In this document: positions 14,817 to 23,865 of the stretch, one piece after another
Numbering within the stretch: position 1 is the first letter of the stretch
Layout of the letters: each line of letters starts with the position of its first letter
Assembly: GCA_027316975.1 (NCBI GenBank)
Contig: DAHVFL010000008.1
Coordinates: 1-26,443 of the forward strand
Length of the DNA: 26,443 nt
From: Chloroflexota bacterium
GTDB taxonomy: Bacteria > Chloroflexota > Ktedonobacteria > Ktedonobacterales > Ktedonobacteraceae
Direction: 5' to 3'
Notes under the pieces: model-generated
What the model was told of the DNA's origin: nothing
The model's database searches: none
Seen by the model: only the letters and a program-made list of their open reading frames with translations
Made by a program: the position numbers and the translations under genes

Positions 14817-17057
14817 ATGACATGGCGTAAACGTTTTGCTATCTGGCGCAATCGCCTCTATCTCTACCCTGCCCCGGATGATATGCCGCACACGCGCATA
14901 TTCTGGCTGGCAATGGGCCTGGTCACGCTGGCCGCCGCGCTATTTTCGGCCTATTTTATCTCTCTGCACATCGGTCGCCAGGATGCCTATCTGACGCCTG
15001 CTGAAGACCTCGGCACCTATAACCAGGCCATCTGGAGCATCCTGCGTGGCCCATTTATGCGCCAGACCATCTGTAATATTATTAGCGATACCAATTGTTA
15101 CAGTCTGAACGGTATTTCGCGTTTTGCTATCCACTTTGAACCTATTCTATTTCCCATTTCGCTCGTCTACCTGGCGCTGCCTGATCCTAAAACCCTGCTC
15201 GTCCTGCAAACGCTGGTGGTGGCAACGGGCGCATTTCCCGCCTTCTGGCTGGCCCGCCTGCGCCTGCGCAATGAATTTGTAGCGGTGGGTATTGCCATCC
15301 TCTATTTGCTCTACCCGGCATTGCAACAGGCCGAAGTGTTTGATTTTCATGGCGTCACACTGACAGCCGCATTTTTGATGTTTACCCTCTATTTCATGTA
15401 CACGCGCCGCACGCTCTGGCTTTTCGTCTTTGCTATCCTCTCAATGGCCTGCAAAGAGGAGATACCGCTGGTCATCGCTTTCTTTGGCCTGTGGAGTATG
15501 CTCTTTCAACAGCGCTGGCGCAGCGGCCTTGCTTTAGTGGGTTTGAGCGTGGTCTGGTTGGGAGTAGTATTCCTGGTTTACCGCGTCGCCAGTCCGACGG
15601 GACATCCATTGTTGGGTTCGCGCTATGCGTACCTGGGCAACGGGCCATTGCAAATCTTGCGCAACGTGGTGACGCACCCGGTGAGCCTGTTCTATCAACA
15701 TGTACTCGAACGTTCACACAGGCAATACTTGATTGTCTTGCTGGCTCCCGCCGCCTTTTTGCCCCTGCTCGCGCCCTGGGTACTCGTGTTGGCCGTTCCA
15801 TCGCTGGCCGTCAACCTGTTCAGTTCCGATCCCAACCAGTATCTTGGTATTTTCCAGTACAGCGCGGAGATCGTGCCGGTGTTGATCTTCTCGACCATCG
15901 AGTCGATGGTGTTCATCGTATGGCTGGTGAAGTGGTACATACGACAGATACGTGATGCGCGAGCGGCAGCAGCGCCAAAGGCAGAACAGATCTCTAAAGA
16001 TTCCCAGGGCGAAGATGAGCGCGTGGGGGCCGCAAGAGCGGCGAAGCCCCCGCTTTCGCGTTGGGCGCAGCCCGTTGGTCTAAGCCTGCTGCTCGCACTG
16101 GTGCTTTTCGCCGTTGTGCGCCAGGATTTTACTTATGGCGCGATGCCGTTCTCACGCGGGTTCAGTTGGCCTCGTGTTACCGCCCATAACCAGCTTGCCG
16201 GGCGCATCGAGGCCAGGATACCGGCTTCTTCCTCGGTTTCAGCGCAGTCTAACCTGGTACCGCATATCAGCCAGCGTGCCCGTATCTACCTTTTCCCCTA
16301 TGGAGATACGGTTGCCGATTATATCTTTCTGGATGTAACCGGTTATACCTATCCTCTCACTTCGCCACAATACATCGTCGAAGTGAAAAAAGTGCTGTTG
16401 AGTGGAAACTATGGAGTATTCATCGCGCAGGATGGCTACCTGCTGCTCAGGCGCGGTCTCGCTCCACCAGGCATATCGCCTTCCTCAACGTCTCAAACGG
16501 GTGATGGAGTGATACCCAACCTGCCAGATGCCTTTTGCTCGTTTGCTCGCGTCTCTCCAAATGAGGTGCAACACGCGCTGCAAGTGGATTTCAACCCACC
16601 GCAAGCAAAAGCTTCTAATAGCGCTATAAGCCTGGTCGGGTATAATGTCGCGCCACCTCAATCGTTCGGCGTCGCGACGAGATTCATGCAGGTCACGGCC
16701 TATTGGAAGGTCAATGCGGTCAATACTCCTCCGTTGAAGATCCTGACTCTTCTCACAGGTCAGAATGGTAAGGAAGAGTTTTCCAGCGTCGATTTCCCGA
16801 CGATTTCATGGTGTCCCACCAGTTCGTGGCAGCCGGGAACCATTGTGCGTACCGTCAGTAGCACGTTGTATCTTGGAAATGTTCCAATCGGGCTAGCCCA
16901 TGTGGGCCTTGCGCTTTTACCTTTTAATGTTCCACCTGGTACAATACTCACTGTGACGAATCGTGTCCCGTTGCATATAGTAAGCGCGCCTGCCGGAGTA
17001 TCGCTGATTTCAGGGACCAACGCGCTGCAAGTAGACTCGTTTACCATCGTCCCATAA
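14817..17057 (+). CDS. DUF2079 polytopic membrane protein, GT-C-like
   Basis: ATG 14817 is preceded by TAGGTGA six bases upstream; GTG 14808, directly after the previous stop, is the alternative. The 746-aa protein has about ten membrane helices with an early extracytoplasmic acidic motif (PAEDLGTYNQAIW), as in GT-C enzymes, and a C-terminal soluble beta-rich domain from about residue 560, with LVGYNV and LQVTAYWKV-type strands seen in related GT-C proteins. A linker at about residues 390-420 contains a palindromic repeat in the coding sequence. It likely transfers a lipid-linked sugar outside the membrane; acceptor unknown. Confidence 0.75.
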   Translation: MTWRKRFAIWRNRLYLYPAPDDMPHTRIFWLAMGLVTLAAALFSAYFISLHIGRQDAYLTPAEDLGTYNQAIWSILRGPFMRQTICNIISDTNCYSLNGISRFAIHFEPILFPISLVYLALPDPKTLLVLQTLVVATGAFPAFWLARLRLRNEFVAVGIAILYLLYPALQQAEVFDFHGVTLTAAFLMFTLYFMYTRRTLWLFVFAILSMACKEEIPLVIAFFGLWSMLFQQRWRSGLALVGLSVVWLGVVFLVYRVASPTGHPLLGSRYAYLGNGPLQILRNVVTHPVSLFYQHVLERSHRQYLIVLLAPAAFLPLLAPWVLVLAVPSLAVNLFSSDPNQYLGIFQYSAEIVPVLIFSTIESMVFIVWLVKWYIRQIRDARAAAAPKAEQISKDSQGEDERVGAARAAKPPLSRWAQPVGLSLLLALVLFAVVRQDFTYGAMPFSRGFSWPRVTAHNQLAGRIEARIPASSSVSAQSNLVPHISQRARIYLFPYGDTVADYIFLDVTGYTYPLTSPQYIVEVKKVLLSGNYGVFIAQDGYLLLRRGLAPPGISPSSTSQTGDGVIPNLPDAFCSFARVSPNEVQHALQVDFNPPQAKASNSAISLVGYNVAPPQSFGVATRFMQVTAYWKVNAVNTPPLKILTLLTGQNGKEEFSSVDFPTISWCPTSSWQPGTIVRTVSSTLYLGNVPIGLAHVGLALLPFNVPPGTILTVTNRVPLHIVSAPAGVSLISGTNALQVDSFTIVP
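16023..16053. repeat. Palindrome inside the DUF2079 coding sequence
   Basis: GGGGGC (16025-16030) and GCCCCC (16046-16051) frame an inner GCCGC/GCGGC pair. The stretch is translated in frame (ERVGAARAAKPPLSRW) within a charged linker between membrane helices. It looks like a small repeat element tolerated in a loop region, though a chance GC-rich palindrome is possible. Confidence 0.45.
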
Positions 17058-17116
17058 CAGAACAGAACTGGCCCTTTAGCGATGCTGAAGGTTTGCTCTA
17101 TGAAAGAGGTGTTGGA

Positions 17117-18553
17117 ATGGGTATTTACCTGGGTCAAATGCCACCCGCCGAAATGGCGCGTCTCAAAGCGGAAATCGCGGAAACCTTGATCGCGAATTTC
17201 AGTTACCCGCGCTTCTATGATTATCGCGCGAATGCTTTGCGTATGCGCCCGGTGGATCGTGCCAAACGCCAGGAGGTATGGACGTTCCTGAGTTCGTTCG
17301 ATTTCAACGCCTTTGGTCGCATCGATATCGCTTCGCCCGATTTTCAACGCCAGGTTGAGCGGCTTTTGATCCAGTTTGTGCAGCGCAACCGCGCTTTCTT
17401 TGGGCCGCAGGGACGCAAACGCATGTCGGATGTGCGCGCACTCATCACCCACGCCTCCGCGTCCGTTACCGAAGGACTGCGCGGGCATTTGAGCGGTCGC
17501 TCCGCGACTCCCTTTGGCTATGCGCGTCCGGTGACATCCTGGTCGAAATCCAATCTCTCCGGTCAACTAGAGCCAGGTTGGGAACAGGTTGCCAGCCCAA
17601 CAATGCTATTGCAACAGCAGCTTCAAGAAGCGCGTGGAGAGATTCGCCCAGGCGTCAATGGAGATGCGCGGATGCCAGCGCCGCAACCCATTGCAAACGG
17701 AGCCATGACCAACGGAGCGACGGCAGCGCCGCCCCGGCGTTCGCCGCGTTTACGCGCTACTACACAGGGTGGTAGCAGTAATGAAACAGCTGCCGCCGCG
17801 GCTCGTCTAACGAGCGTGGTGCCACCTACTCGCCCTATCCCGCCAGATGAAATCCGCCCGGTCAATCCATCATCGGGGCCGCTTCCAGGCCAGTCGTCCG
17901 GTCCGCTTTCGCCCCAGGCGTCATCCGCGCCAGCCACCTCCATGCCATCGATTCCACCCATCGCGCCAGCCGCAGAAACTGCCAGAGCGTCCGCGCCAGT
18001 TGATCAGCGCGTGCTGCGTTCAACGATTGCCGGGGATGCGCCGGCATTATCGACAAAAATCGATGAGAAGGCCCCTTCTGCCCCTATCAGACAGACCGGC
18101 TTGACCGGGCAGGCACAACAGCCAGTTCCTACTCTCGTTCCACCCGTTGCGCCCCCGCTTGCCCCGCAGCCCCAGGCACCGGCGGCAACCTCCACCCCAC
18201 AACGAGAGCTAACCAGAACTGAACCTCTGCCGCCCACTCTGGCGAATCAGAAGGATAATGCGAATGTAAAGTTGAGCGACGAAGATGTGGTGATTTTTGA
18301 AGAAATGCGCCATCAAATGATTGTCTGGCTGCGTGTCGAAGTTGTGCGCGCTGGCATTGACCTCACCGGACAAACACCGGCTCAACTGCTTGAGATAGTA
18401 GGACAACAAGATGGAGTGGACGAAACACGGCTTCAAATCGTCTCCACCCTGCTGAGCCTGGCGAACCAGGTGATCGCCAACGGGTACGCGACACTGGTTG
18501 AGTATAAGCAGACCATGATGTTCTACCTCATCCATACCCGTCGTGCCCGTTAA
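17117..18553 (+). CDS. Unrecognised two-domain protein with long proline-rich linker
   Basis: ATG 17117 is chosen because AAAGAGG lies seven bases upstream. The 478-aa product shows a helical N-terminal region of about 130 residues (AEMARLKAEIAETLIANF, RPVDRAKRQEVWTFL, VERLLIQFVQRNRAFF). A linker of about 230 residues follows, very rich in P, A, S and T. A helical C-terminal region covers about 90 residues (DEDVVIFEEMRHQMIVWLRV, LLEIVGQQDGVDETRL). No membrane helix, signal peptide, catalytic motif or known family is evident. It lies 59 bases after the DUF2079 gene and is probably co-transcribed, so it may be an adaptor for the envelope glycosylation genes; that is only a suggestion. Confidence 0.7.
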   Translation: MGIYLGQMPPAEMARLKAEIAETLIANFSYPRFYDYRANALRMRPVDRAKRQEVWTFLSSFDFNAFGRIDIASPDFQRQVERLLIQFVQRNRAFFGPQGRKRMSDVRALITHASASVTEGLRGHLSGRSATPFGYARPVTSWSKSNLSGQLEPGWEQVASPTMLLQQQLQEARGEIRPGVNGDARMPAPQPIANGAMTNGATAAPPRRSPRLRATTQGGSSNETAAAAARLTSVVPPTRPIPPDEIRPVNPSSGPLPGQSSGPLSPQASSAPATSMPSIPPIAPAAETARASAPVDQRVLRSTIAGDAPALSTKIDEKAPSAPIRQTGLTGQAQQPVPTLVPPVAPPLAPQPQAPAATSTPQRELTRTEPLPPTLANQKDNANVKLSDEDVVIFEEMRHQMIVWLRVEVVRAGIDLTGQTPAQLLEIVGQQDGVDETRLQIVSTLLSLANQVIANGYATLVEYKQTMMFYLIHTRRAR

Positions 18554-18613
18554 TTACCCCGGTTATAAAAATCGCGTTAAAAATTGGGGGGTACGCCAAA
18601 AATGTGCTACCAT

Positions 18614-18677
18614 TTGCTTCCTTATGCGTTCCAATCTATGGTATATAAGTATATAGAAATATCTATGCACATGTGCA
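18614..18677 (+). promoter_or_regulatory. Promoter-like sequence and 12-bp palindrome before the DUF4388 gene
   Basis: TTGCTT (18614-18619) and TATGGT (18637-18642) are 17 bases apart and could be -35 and -10 boxes. Downstream, TGCACATGTGCA (18666-18677) is a perfect palindrome that could bind a dimeric regulator or shape the leader. The remaining gap from 18554 holds AT-rich sequence without a gene. Confidence 0.3.
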
Positions 18678-18773
18678 AATATCACTTTGTCCTGAATGGG
18701 GAGAGAACAGGAGAGCGCAAGTGATAGAGCCGTACTTGTAAGAGTGAACTATCGAGAAGGGGTATGGTGCGTT

Positions 18774-19355
18774 ATGGCTAATGATAGAGCAATGATCGCA
18801 GAGAATGTAAATAGCGTGCTAGACCTCGTTCGCATGAGGCGGCAGAGCGGGCGTTTGAAAATAGAACTCCTCAGTGGTGGGAGAATTCAAGAAGGGGAAA
18901 TTTATCTTCAAGCGGGTCAACCTGTCTTCGTTCGAATGGGACAGTTGACCGGGCGAGATGCCTTTGACAGGCTCCTGACATGGCGCAATGTCCAGTTCAC
19001 TTTGCAACTGGATGAGCCTGGGACAGCCCCCATGACTCTACCTATCAGCAATAACAGTGGAACTACCCCCTCATCTTTTCCTGCGCAATCCGCAATCAGA
19101 CAAGAACGCTCTCCTACCAGTGATGTCACTCGCGCGAACTCAAATGCGCCTGGCCTTGAATGGCTGGTGCCGCAAAAGCGCGATGTTGATCGCGATGTCC
19201 TGTCTCTACCGCTCACACGCCGCCAGCGTTTTATTTATTTTCTCGTCGATGGACAACGTACCCTGTCCGACCTGTCCCGTTGCACGGGCAAAACTATCCA
19301 GGAAATCGAGTTGATCCTGAAAGAATTGCAGGCGCAGGGATTGGTGGATATATAG
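18774..19355 (+). CDS. DUF4388 domain protein with winged-helix-like C-terminus
   Basis: From ATG 18774 the product has 193 aa; the frame extends to 18696 but without better start signals. Residues of about 10-85 (VRMRRQSGRLKIELLSGG...GEIYLQAGQPVFVRMGQLTG...FDRLLTW) fit the DUF4388/PATAN-type domain found in bacterial regulatory and two-component proteins. A polar linker leads to about 50 C-terminal residues (LTRRQRFIYFLVDGQRTLSD...LILKELQAQGLVDI) resembling a winged helix. It has no membrane segment and is probably a cytoplasmic signalling or scaffold protein. Its TAG lies inside the left arm of a 33-bp hairpin. Confidence 0.75.
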   Translation: MANDRAMIAENVNSVLDLVRMRRQSGRLKIELLSGGRIQEGEIYLQAGQPVFVRMGQLTGRDAFDRLLTWRNVQFTLQLDEPGTAPMTLPISNNSGTTPSSFPAQSAIRQERSPTSDVTRANSNAPGLEWLVPQKRDVDRDVLSLPLTRRQRFIYFLVDGQRTLSDLSRCTGKTIQEIELILKELQAQGLVDI

Positions 19356-19419
19356 CACATGACAACACAAACCGGAGCAACCTTGCGGTTGCTCCGGTTT
19401 GTGTTGTCATGTGCTATAT
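19350..19419. terminator. Perfect 33-bp hairpin between convergent genes
   Basis: Arms 19350-19382 and 19387-19419 are exact reverse complements around the loop TTGC. The outer pairs are A/T-rich and TTTT follows at 19419-19422, so it can end transcription from either side. It includes the stop of the DUF4388 gene and ends just before the mfd stop. It is much longer than typical terminators. Confidence 0.8.
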
Positions 19420-19420
19420 T

Positions 19421-22400
19421 TTAGGCTGCTGCTGTAATCTTCGGCAGCAGTTCGCGTAACTGCTTCATCCAATCAGGCTCCAGCAGGCGGCGAGGAATAC
19501 GAATCACTCCCTGTTGAACATGCGCGTCGTTGTGGAAGCGGCGATAAAGCGCGATACGGTTAGGTACTATGGTGCGCTTCACGGTCAGTATAAATTCATG
19601 ATCTCTGGCGGAGATAGCCTCATAACCCAGTTGCGCCGCTTCCACTTTTAACTGCACCATTGCCAGTAAGTTCTTGACGGGCAGCGGCGGCGTGCCGAAG
19701 CGGTCGCTCAGCTCTGCCTCCATCGCCTCTACCTGTTCGGAGCGGTTCAAGCTTGCCAGTCGCTGGTAGAATTTTACCTTCAAGGGGCGGTCGCCGATAA
19801 ACTCGTCGGGCAAGTAGGCATCCAGGGGCAGATCAAGCGCCACGTTTGGCACGCTGGCCTCGGCGCGTTTGCCCTGCAACTCTTCCACAGCTTCACCCAG
19901 CAATTTGGTGTAGAGATCAAAGCCGACCGAGTTCATAAAACCCGATTGCTCCGCGCCGAGCAGGTTGCCCGCGCCGCGTATCTCCAGGTCTTTCATGGCA
20001 ATGCGGAAGCCCGCGCCCAGTTCGGTTGCCTCAAAGATGGCGCGTAAGCGTTTCTCCTGCACAGGCGTCAGCTTCGTATCTTTGTTGTAGAGGAAGTAGG
20101 CGTAGGCCTGGTGCGCGCCGCGCCCCACACGCCCGCGCAACTGGTACAGCTGCGCCAGTCCAAAAAGCGCGGCATTATTGACAATGATGGTATTGGCGTT
20201 AGAAATGTCCAGCCCGTTTTCAATGATGGTGGTGGAGACCAGCACATTGTATTCGCCACTGGAGAAGTCCATCATGACCCGCTCGAGTTGATCTTCGGGC
20301 ATTTGCCCGTGACCGATGGCGATACGCGCTTCAGGCACAAGCTTTTGCAACCGTTGCGCGATTACCTGGATACCATGCACGCGGTTATGCACGAAGAACA
20401 CCTGCCCGCCCCGGTCGATTTCGCGCAAAATCGCCTCGCGAATCAAGTTCTCGTCAAATTCGCGGATGGCTGTGCGAATGGGCAGGCGTTCCTGTGGCGG
20501 CGTCTCGATCACGCTCATGTCGCGCACATTGACCAGCGACATGTGCAGCGTGCGTGGGATAGGCGTGGCCGTCATGGTCAGCACGTCAACTTCGTTGCGC
20601 AATTGCTTGAGCCGCTCCTTATGCGTGACGCCAAAACGCTGCTCTTCGTCAACCACCAGCAAGCCAAGGTTGAGGAAGACAACATCTTTACTCAGCAGGC
20701 GATGCGTCCCAATCACGATATCGACTTTGCCAATCGCCAGGTCTTCCAACACCTGCTTATGTTCTTTCTCCGAACGGAAGCGGCTCAGTAGTTCGACTCG
20801 CACGGGATAGGGCTTGAGGCGTTCTTTGAAGGTGTTATAGTGTTGCAATGCCAGCACCGTTGTAGGCACCAGCACCGCCACCTGGCGTTGATCGAGTACC
20901 GCTTTGAAGGCGGCGCGCAGGGCCACCTCCGTTTTACCGTAGCCCACATCGCCACACACCAGCCTGTCCATTGGCCGGGGCCGTTCCATGTCAGCTTTTA
21001 CTTCCTCGATGGCACGCGCCTGGTCGGGCGTCTCTTCGTAAGCGAAGCCGCTTTCCAGTTCCTGGAGCCAGGGCTGCTCGGAGTCGGGCGGGTATGCCGG
21101 GCGTTCCAGCGCCTCGCGCGCGCTGTACAGGCGCAGCAGGTCGCGCGCGATCTCCTGCACATCCTCTTTGACCTTCGTTTTGGCGCGTGTCCACTCGCTG
21201 GTTCCCAGCTTGCTCAGGGCGGGAACGGCGTCGCCCATGCCCACGTAGCGCGTGACGCGATCGAGCTGATCGGTAGGGATGTACAGCTTGTCGGTGCCAG
21301 CATAACGAATAAGCAGGTACTCGCGCTCGACGCCCGTCGAATCCAGCTTCACCAGTCCCTCGAAACGTCCGATGCCATATTCTTGATGCACCACGTAGTC
21401 ACCTACATTGACCTCGGCCAGGAACGAAGCAGGCGTGATAATCTTTCGCTGCTGTGCCTTGTACTTGCGTGACCAGCCGAAAATCTCGGTATCGGTAAAG
21501 AGCGAGGTTGCCAGGCTGCGCGATTGCCAGCCCTCCGGCAATTGTCCCTGAATCAGTGTCAGCGTGCCGCTTTCCGGCGCTTCGTTGATGTTAATGCCGG
21601 GACTGGCATGAATAGCATTATCACCCAGAATAGACTCGTCGCCCAGCACTTCGGACAGGCGACGGGCCTGCGCGCTGACGATCACCACTCGTTCGCGGTT
21701 ATCTAACGCTTTGCGACAATCTTGCACGAACGAGCGTAATCGCCCACCGTATGAGTTCGCGCTGGTGAAGGACGGCAACAGATGCTCGGTGCCGCCCTGG
21801 TGATAGGCGTCAAATTCGCCCTCGCTGGCCGATAGGATATCGGCAAAACGCAGTTGACGTAGCTGCGCCAGGCGCGTCTCCAACTGGCTCCAGGTGATGT
21901 GCGCTGCGCGTAGGTGCGTTGGGTTTTCATGGTCATTCTCGAGGCGCGTCTTCACCTCTTCAGCCTGCGTATCCAGTTCCAGAATGCGGTTCTGGATGCT
22001 TTCAGGATTGTCCAGGATCAGCAGGCCGCTTCGAGGCAGGTAGTCCAGCACGCTGGCCTGCTCGTGCAGGTATGGCAGGTAAAAAGCAATATCATCGAAC
22101 GAGCGTGTATGGCGCAGGTCTTCCAGGTCGCGCTGCCAGCGTTCCTCCGCGTCATGATGCAACATGGCGTTATTCAACTGCTCGAGTACTTTGACCGCCT
22201 CTGGTCCGCGCAATGGTAGGGCTTCGCGAGCGGGTCCGATCACACACGATGCGATGGGGTTGAGCGAGCGCTGCGTCTGAGGGTCAAACGTGCGTAACGA
22301 CTCGATCTCGTCGCCGAAAAACTCGACGCGCACCGGGCGTGGCAGCGTGGCAGGGAAAAGATCGACGATGCCGCCACGATGGCTGAACTGGCCCGGCTCT

Positions 22401-22918
22401 TCCACCTCCGTGACGGGTTCGTATCCCAGGTTATACAGGTGTTCGAGCATCAGGGTCAGGTCAACCTCCTGCCCCGGTTCCAGGTCATACAGTGATGCCG
22501 CCAGTTCCTTTGGCGGAATGACGGGCTGGCTCAAAGCGCGCGCCGAACACACGACAATCGTGGATTGCTCCCCGTCAATCATGCGTAACAGCGCGTTCAT
22601 GCGCTGCTGTGTCGTCTCGTGATCGCTTATCAATCGTTCATAAGGTAAGGCGTCACGGTCCGGCATATAGATAACGTCGTCCGCCGACTTCGCCATCGCC
22701 TTGAGCGTATCTACTACCTGTAATGCCTGCGTTTCGTCAGCCACGACCAGCAGTAGCGGCTCTTTCAGCGCGACAGAAAGCGCGCCCACCACAAACGGTC
22801 GCGAGGTTTCAGTAATGCCGGTGAGGGCTGGCAAACCTTCCGCCTTTTGTATCTGTTGCACCAGCCGCCGAAATTCAGGCCGCTGTGTTAAAAGCGACAA
22901 TAATCCCTTGAGTATCAC
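19421..22918 (-). CDS. mfd: Mfd transcription-repair coupling factor
   Basis: GTG 22918 is chosen because GGGAGG lies five bases upstream; the frame could extend to 22984. The 1165-aa product shows the full Mfd order: an N-terminal UvrB-like region, the RNA-polymerase-interacting (CarD-like) domain around residue 500 (VGDYVVHQEYGIGRFEGL), the superfamily 2 helicase with Walker A GDVGYGKTEVALRAAF near 655 and DEEQRFG near 756, motif III TMTATPIPRTLHMSL, and a C-terminal TRCF domain. Mfd removes stalled RNA polymerase at DNA damage and recruits UvrA. Length is typical and no motif is missing. Confidence 0.97.
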   Translation of the reverse strand: MILKGLLSLLTQRPEFRRLVQQIQKAEGLPALTGITETSRPFVVGALSVALKEPLLLVVADETQALQVVDTLKAMAKSADDVIYMPDRDALPYERLISDHETTQQRMNALLRMIDGEQSTIVVCSARALSQPVIPPKELAASLYDLEPGQEVDLTLMLEHLYNLGYEPVTEVEEPGQFSHRGGIVDLFPATLPRPVRVEFFGDEIESLRTFDPQTQRSLNPIASCVIGPAREALPLRGPEAVKVLEQLNNAMLHHDAEERWQRDLEDLRHTRSFDDIAFYLPYLHEQASVLDYLPRSGLLILDNPESIQNRILELDTQAEEVKTRLENDHENPTHLRAAHITWSQLETRLAQLRQLRFADILSASEGEFDAYHQGGTEHLLPSFTSANSYGGRLRSFVQDCRKALDNRERVVIVSAQARRLSEVLGDESILGDNAIHASPGININEAPESGTLTLIQGQLPEGWQSRSLATSLFTDTEIFGWSRKYKAQQRKIITPASFLAEVNVGDYVVHQEYGIGRFEGLVKLDSTGVEREYLLIRYAGTDKLYIPTDQLDRVTRYVGMGDAVPALSKLGTSEWTRAKTKVKEDVQEIARDLLRLYSAREALERPAYPPDSEQPWLQELESGFAYEETPDQARAIEEVKADMERPRPMDRLVCGDVGYGKTEVALRAAFKAVLDQRQVAVLVPTTVLALQHYNTFKERLKPYPVRVELLSRFRSEKEHKQVLEDLAIGKVDIVIGTHRLLSKDVVFLNLGLLVVDEEQRFGVTHKERLKQLRNEVDVLTMTATPIPRTLHMSLVNVRDMSVIETPPQERLPIRTAIREFDENLIREAILREIDRGGQVFFVHNRVHGIQVIAQRLQKLVPEARIAIGHGQMPEDQLERVMMDFSSGEYNVLVSTTIIENGLDISNANTIIVNNAALFGLAQLYQLRGRVGRGAHQAYAYFLYNKDTKLTPVQEKRLRAIFEATELGAGFRIAMKDLEIRGAGNLLGAEQSGFMNSVGFDLYTKLLGEAVEELQGKRAEASVPNVALDLPLDAYLPDEFIGDRPLKVKFYQRLASLNRSEQVEAMEAELSDRFGTPPLPVKNLLAMVQLKVEAAQLGYEAISARDHEFILTVKRTIVPNRIALYRRFHNDAHVQQGVIRIPRRLLEPDWMKQLRELLPKITAAA

Positions 22919-23118
22919 ACAATCCTCCCAACGAGCATAGCAAATTGCCTCGCTCTGGATGTATACCCATCCGGCGAGGTTCAATTCGCGCTGCCTTTTT
23001 GCCTTCTGGCTCGATTTTTCAAGCGTGGGACACGCTACACAGCGTCCCGGCCATCCGGCGTGTTCTCTGTAAGCATACAGTACCAGCCCGCTAACTGCAA
23101 CGTTTTCACGCTATTGGG

Positions 23119-23463
23119 TTATTCCATCGACAAGAACACGATCGCCGCGATACCCGGCGCCATACCGATAAGCTGGTACGGGCTGGCCTTCTCGTGAAAA
23201 ACAAACAGTCCCAATACCACCGCTACCACTCCATTGAGCGCCGAGAAGATCACCGAACCCCGGCTCAACGTCCCGCCACTGCGCAGGCTAATCAACCACG
23301 CGACATTGGCTAACACATACCCGCCAATAGACAACATGCCAAACACCAGCTTGCCCTGAATGGCGAACTGCTTGGCAAGCACATCAGCCACTATCTCAAA
23401 TGCTACGAGAGCTAAAAGATAAACTACCCAGACAGGAAGAAAGAGCCATTTTGCCGGCAACAT
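23119..23463 (-). CDS. Small four-helix SMR-like membrane transporter
   Basis: The 114-aa protein has four hydrophobic helices, with E23 in the first one (LVAFEIVADVLAKQF), resembling the essential glutamate of small multidrug resistance (EmrE-type) proteins. It ends in FHEKASPYQLIGMAPGIAAIVFLS, as in the SMR/DMT group. AAGGA lies seven bases before the ATG. It would act as a dimer exporting cationic compounds or polyamines, or be a half-size DMT protein; substrate unknown. A hairpin (GGGACGCT with AGCGTGTCCC, about 23027-23048) lies downstream and may end its transcript. Confidence 0.7.
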   Translation of the reverse strand: MLPAKWLFLPVWVVYLLALVAFEIVADVLAKQFAIQGKLVFGMLSIGGYVLANVAWLISLRSGGTLSRGSVIFSALNGVVAVVLGLFVFHEKASPYQLIGMAPGIAAIVFLSME

Positions 23464-23865
23464 ATACTGATCCTTTCATGATCGATTGGCGAGGAGAATG
23501 TGAGGAAGCGAGCAAGACAAAAAACATATGCAGCATCTGACTATGAAGCCGATGCTGTTCTACTGTCTTACCCAAAAAGGGGAAAGGTCAGCAATTGGAG
23601 GAAATCAGGCGTATTAAAGGAAAAAGCATGGATTCTGTCCTTGTATTATGTTTGTCATAGTAGAGTCTCTTCATAATTATATCATAATTGCATATATGGT
23701 TTTCGGGTCTTGCTGGCCCCTACGCACTTATCCATTCCGGGTTATTTCGTGACGGGAGTTTCTGGCATATGTTCAGCAGTTGGCGGGTTGATCAATCAGA
23801 AAGGCTAATGCCAGATGCGCGTTTTTGAGCATTGTGAGAAACATATCTATACCACCTTTCGAAGG
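23464..23865. other. 402-base gap without a recognised gene
   Basis: The stretch is AT-rich in its middle, with the 8-bp direct repeat TCATAATT-ATA-TCATAATT around 23670-23690 and a TATAAT on the minus strand there that could serve the SMR-like gene. A 6-bp inverted repeat (AGCATC/GATGCT) lies near 23532-23556. No coding frame or RNA gene stands out. Confidence 0.4.

Noticed and set aside
16760..17566. A 268-codon minus-strand frame across the DUF2079/unknown gene junction
   Set aside because: It spans two plus-strand genes with good starts and has shadow-like composition.
18721..18741. A GTG-started seven-codon leader (MIEPYL) with GGAG upstream before the DUF4388 gene
   Set aside because: Too short to separate from chance, and no attenuator-like structure follows it.
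20111..20791. A 226-codon plus-strand frame opposite mfd
   Set aside because: It mirrors conserved helicase motifs of mfd on the other strand and has no start signal; not a gene.
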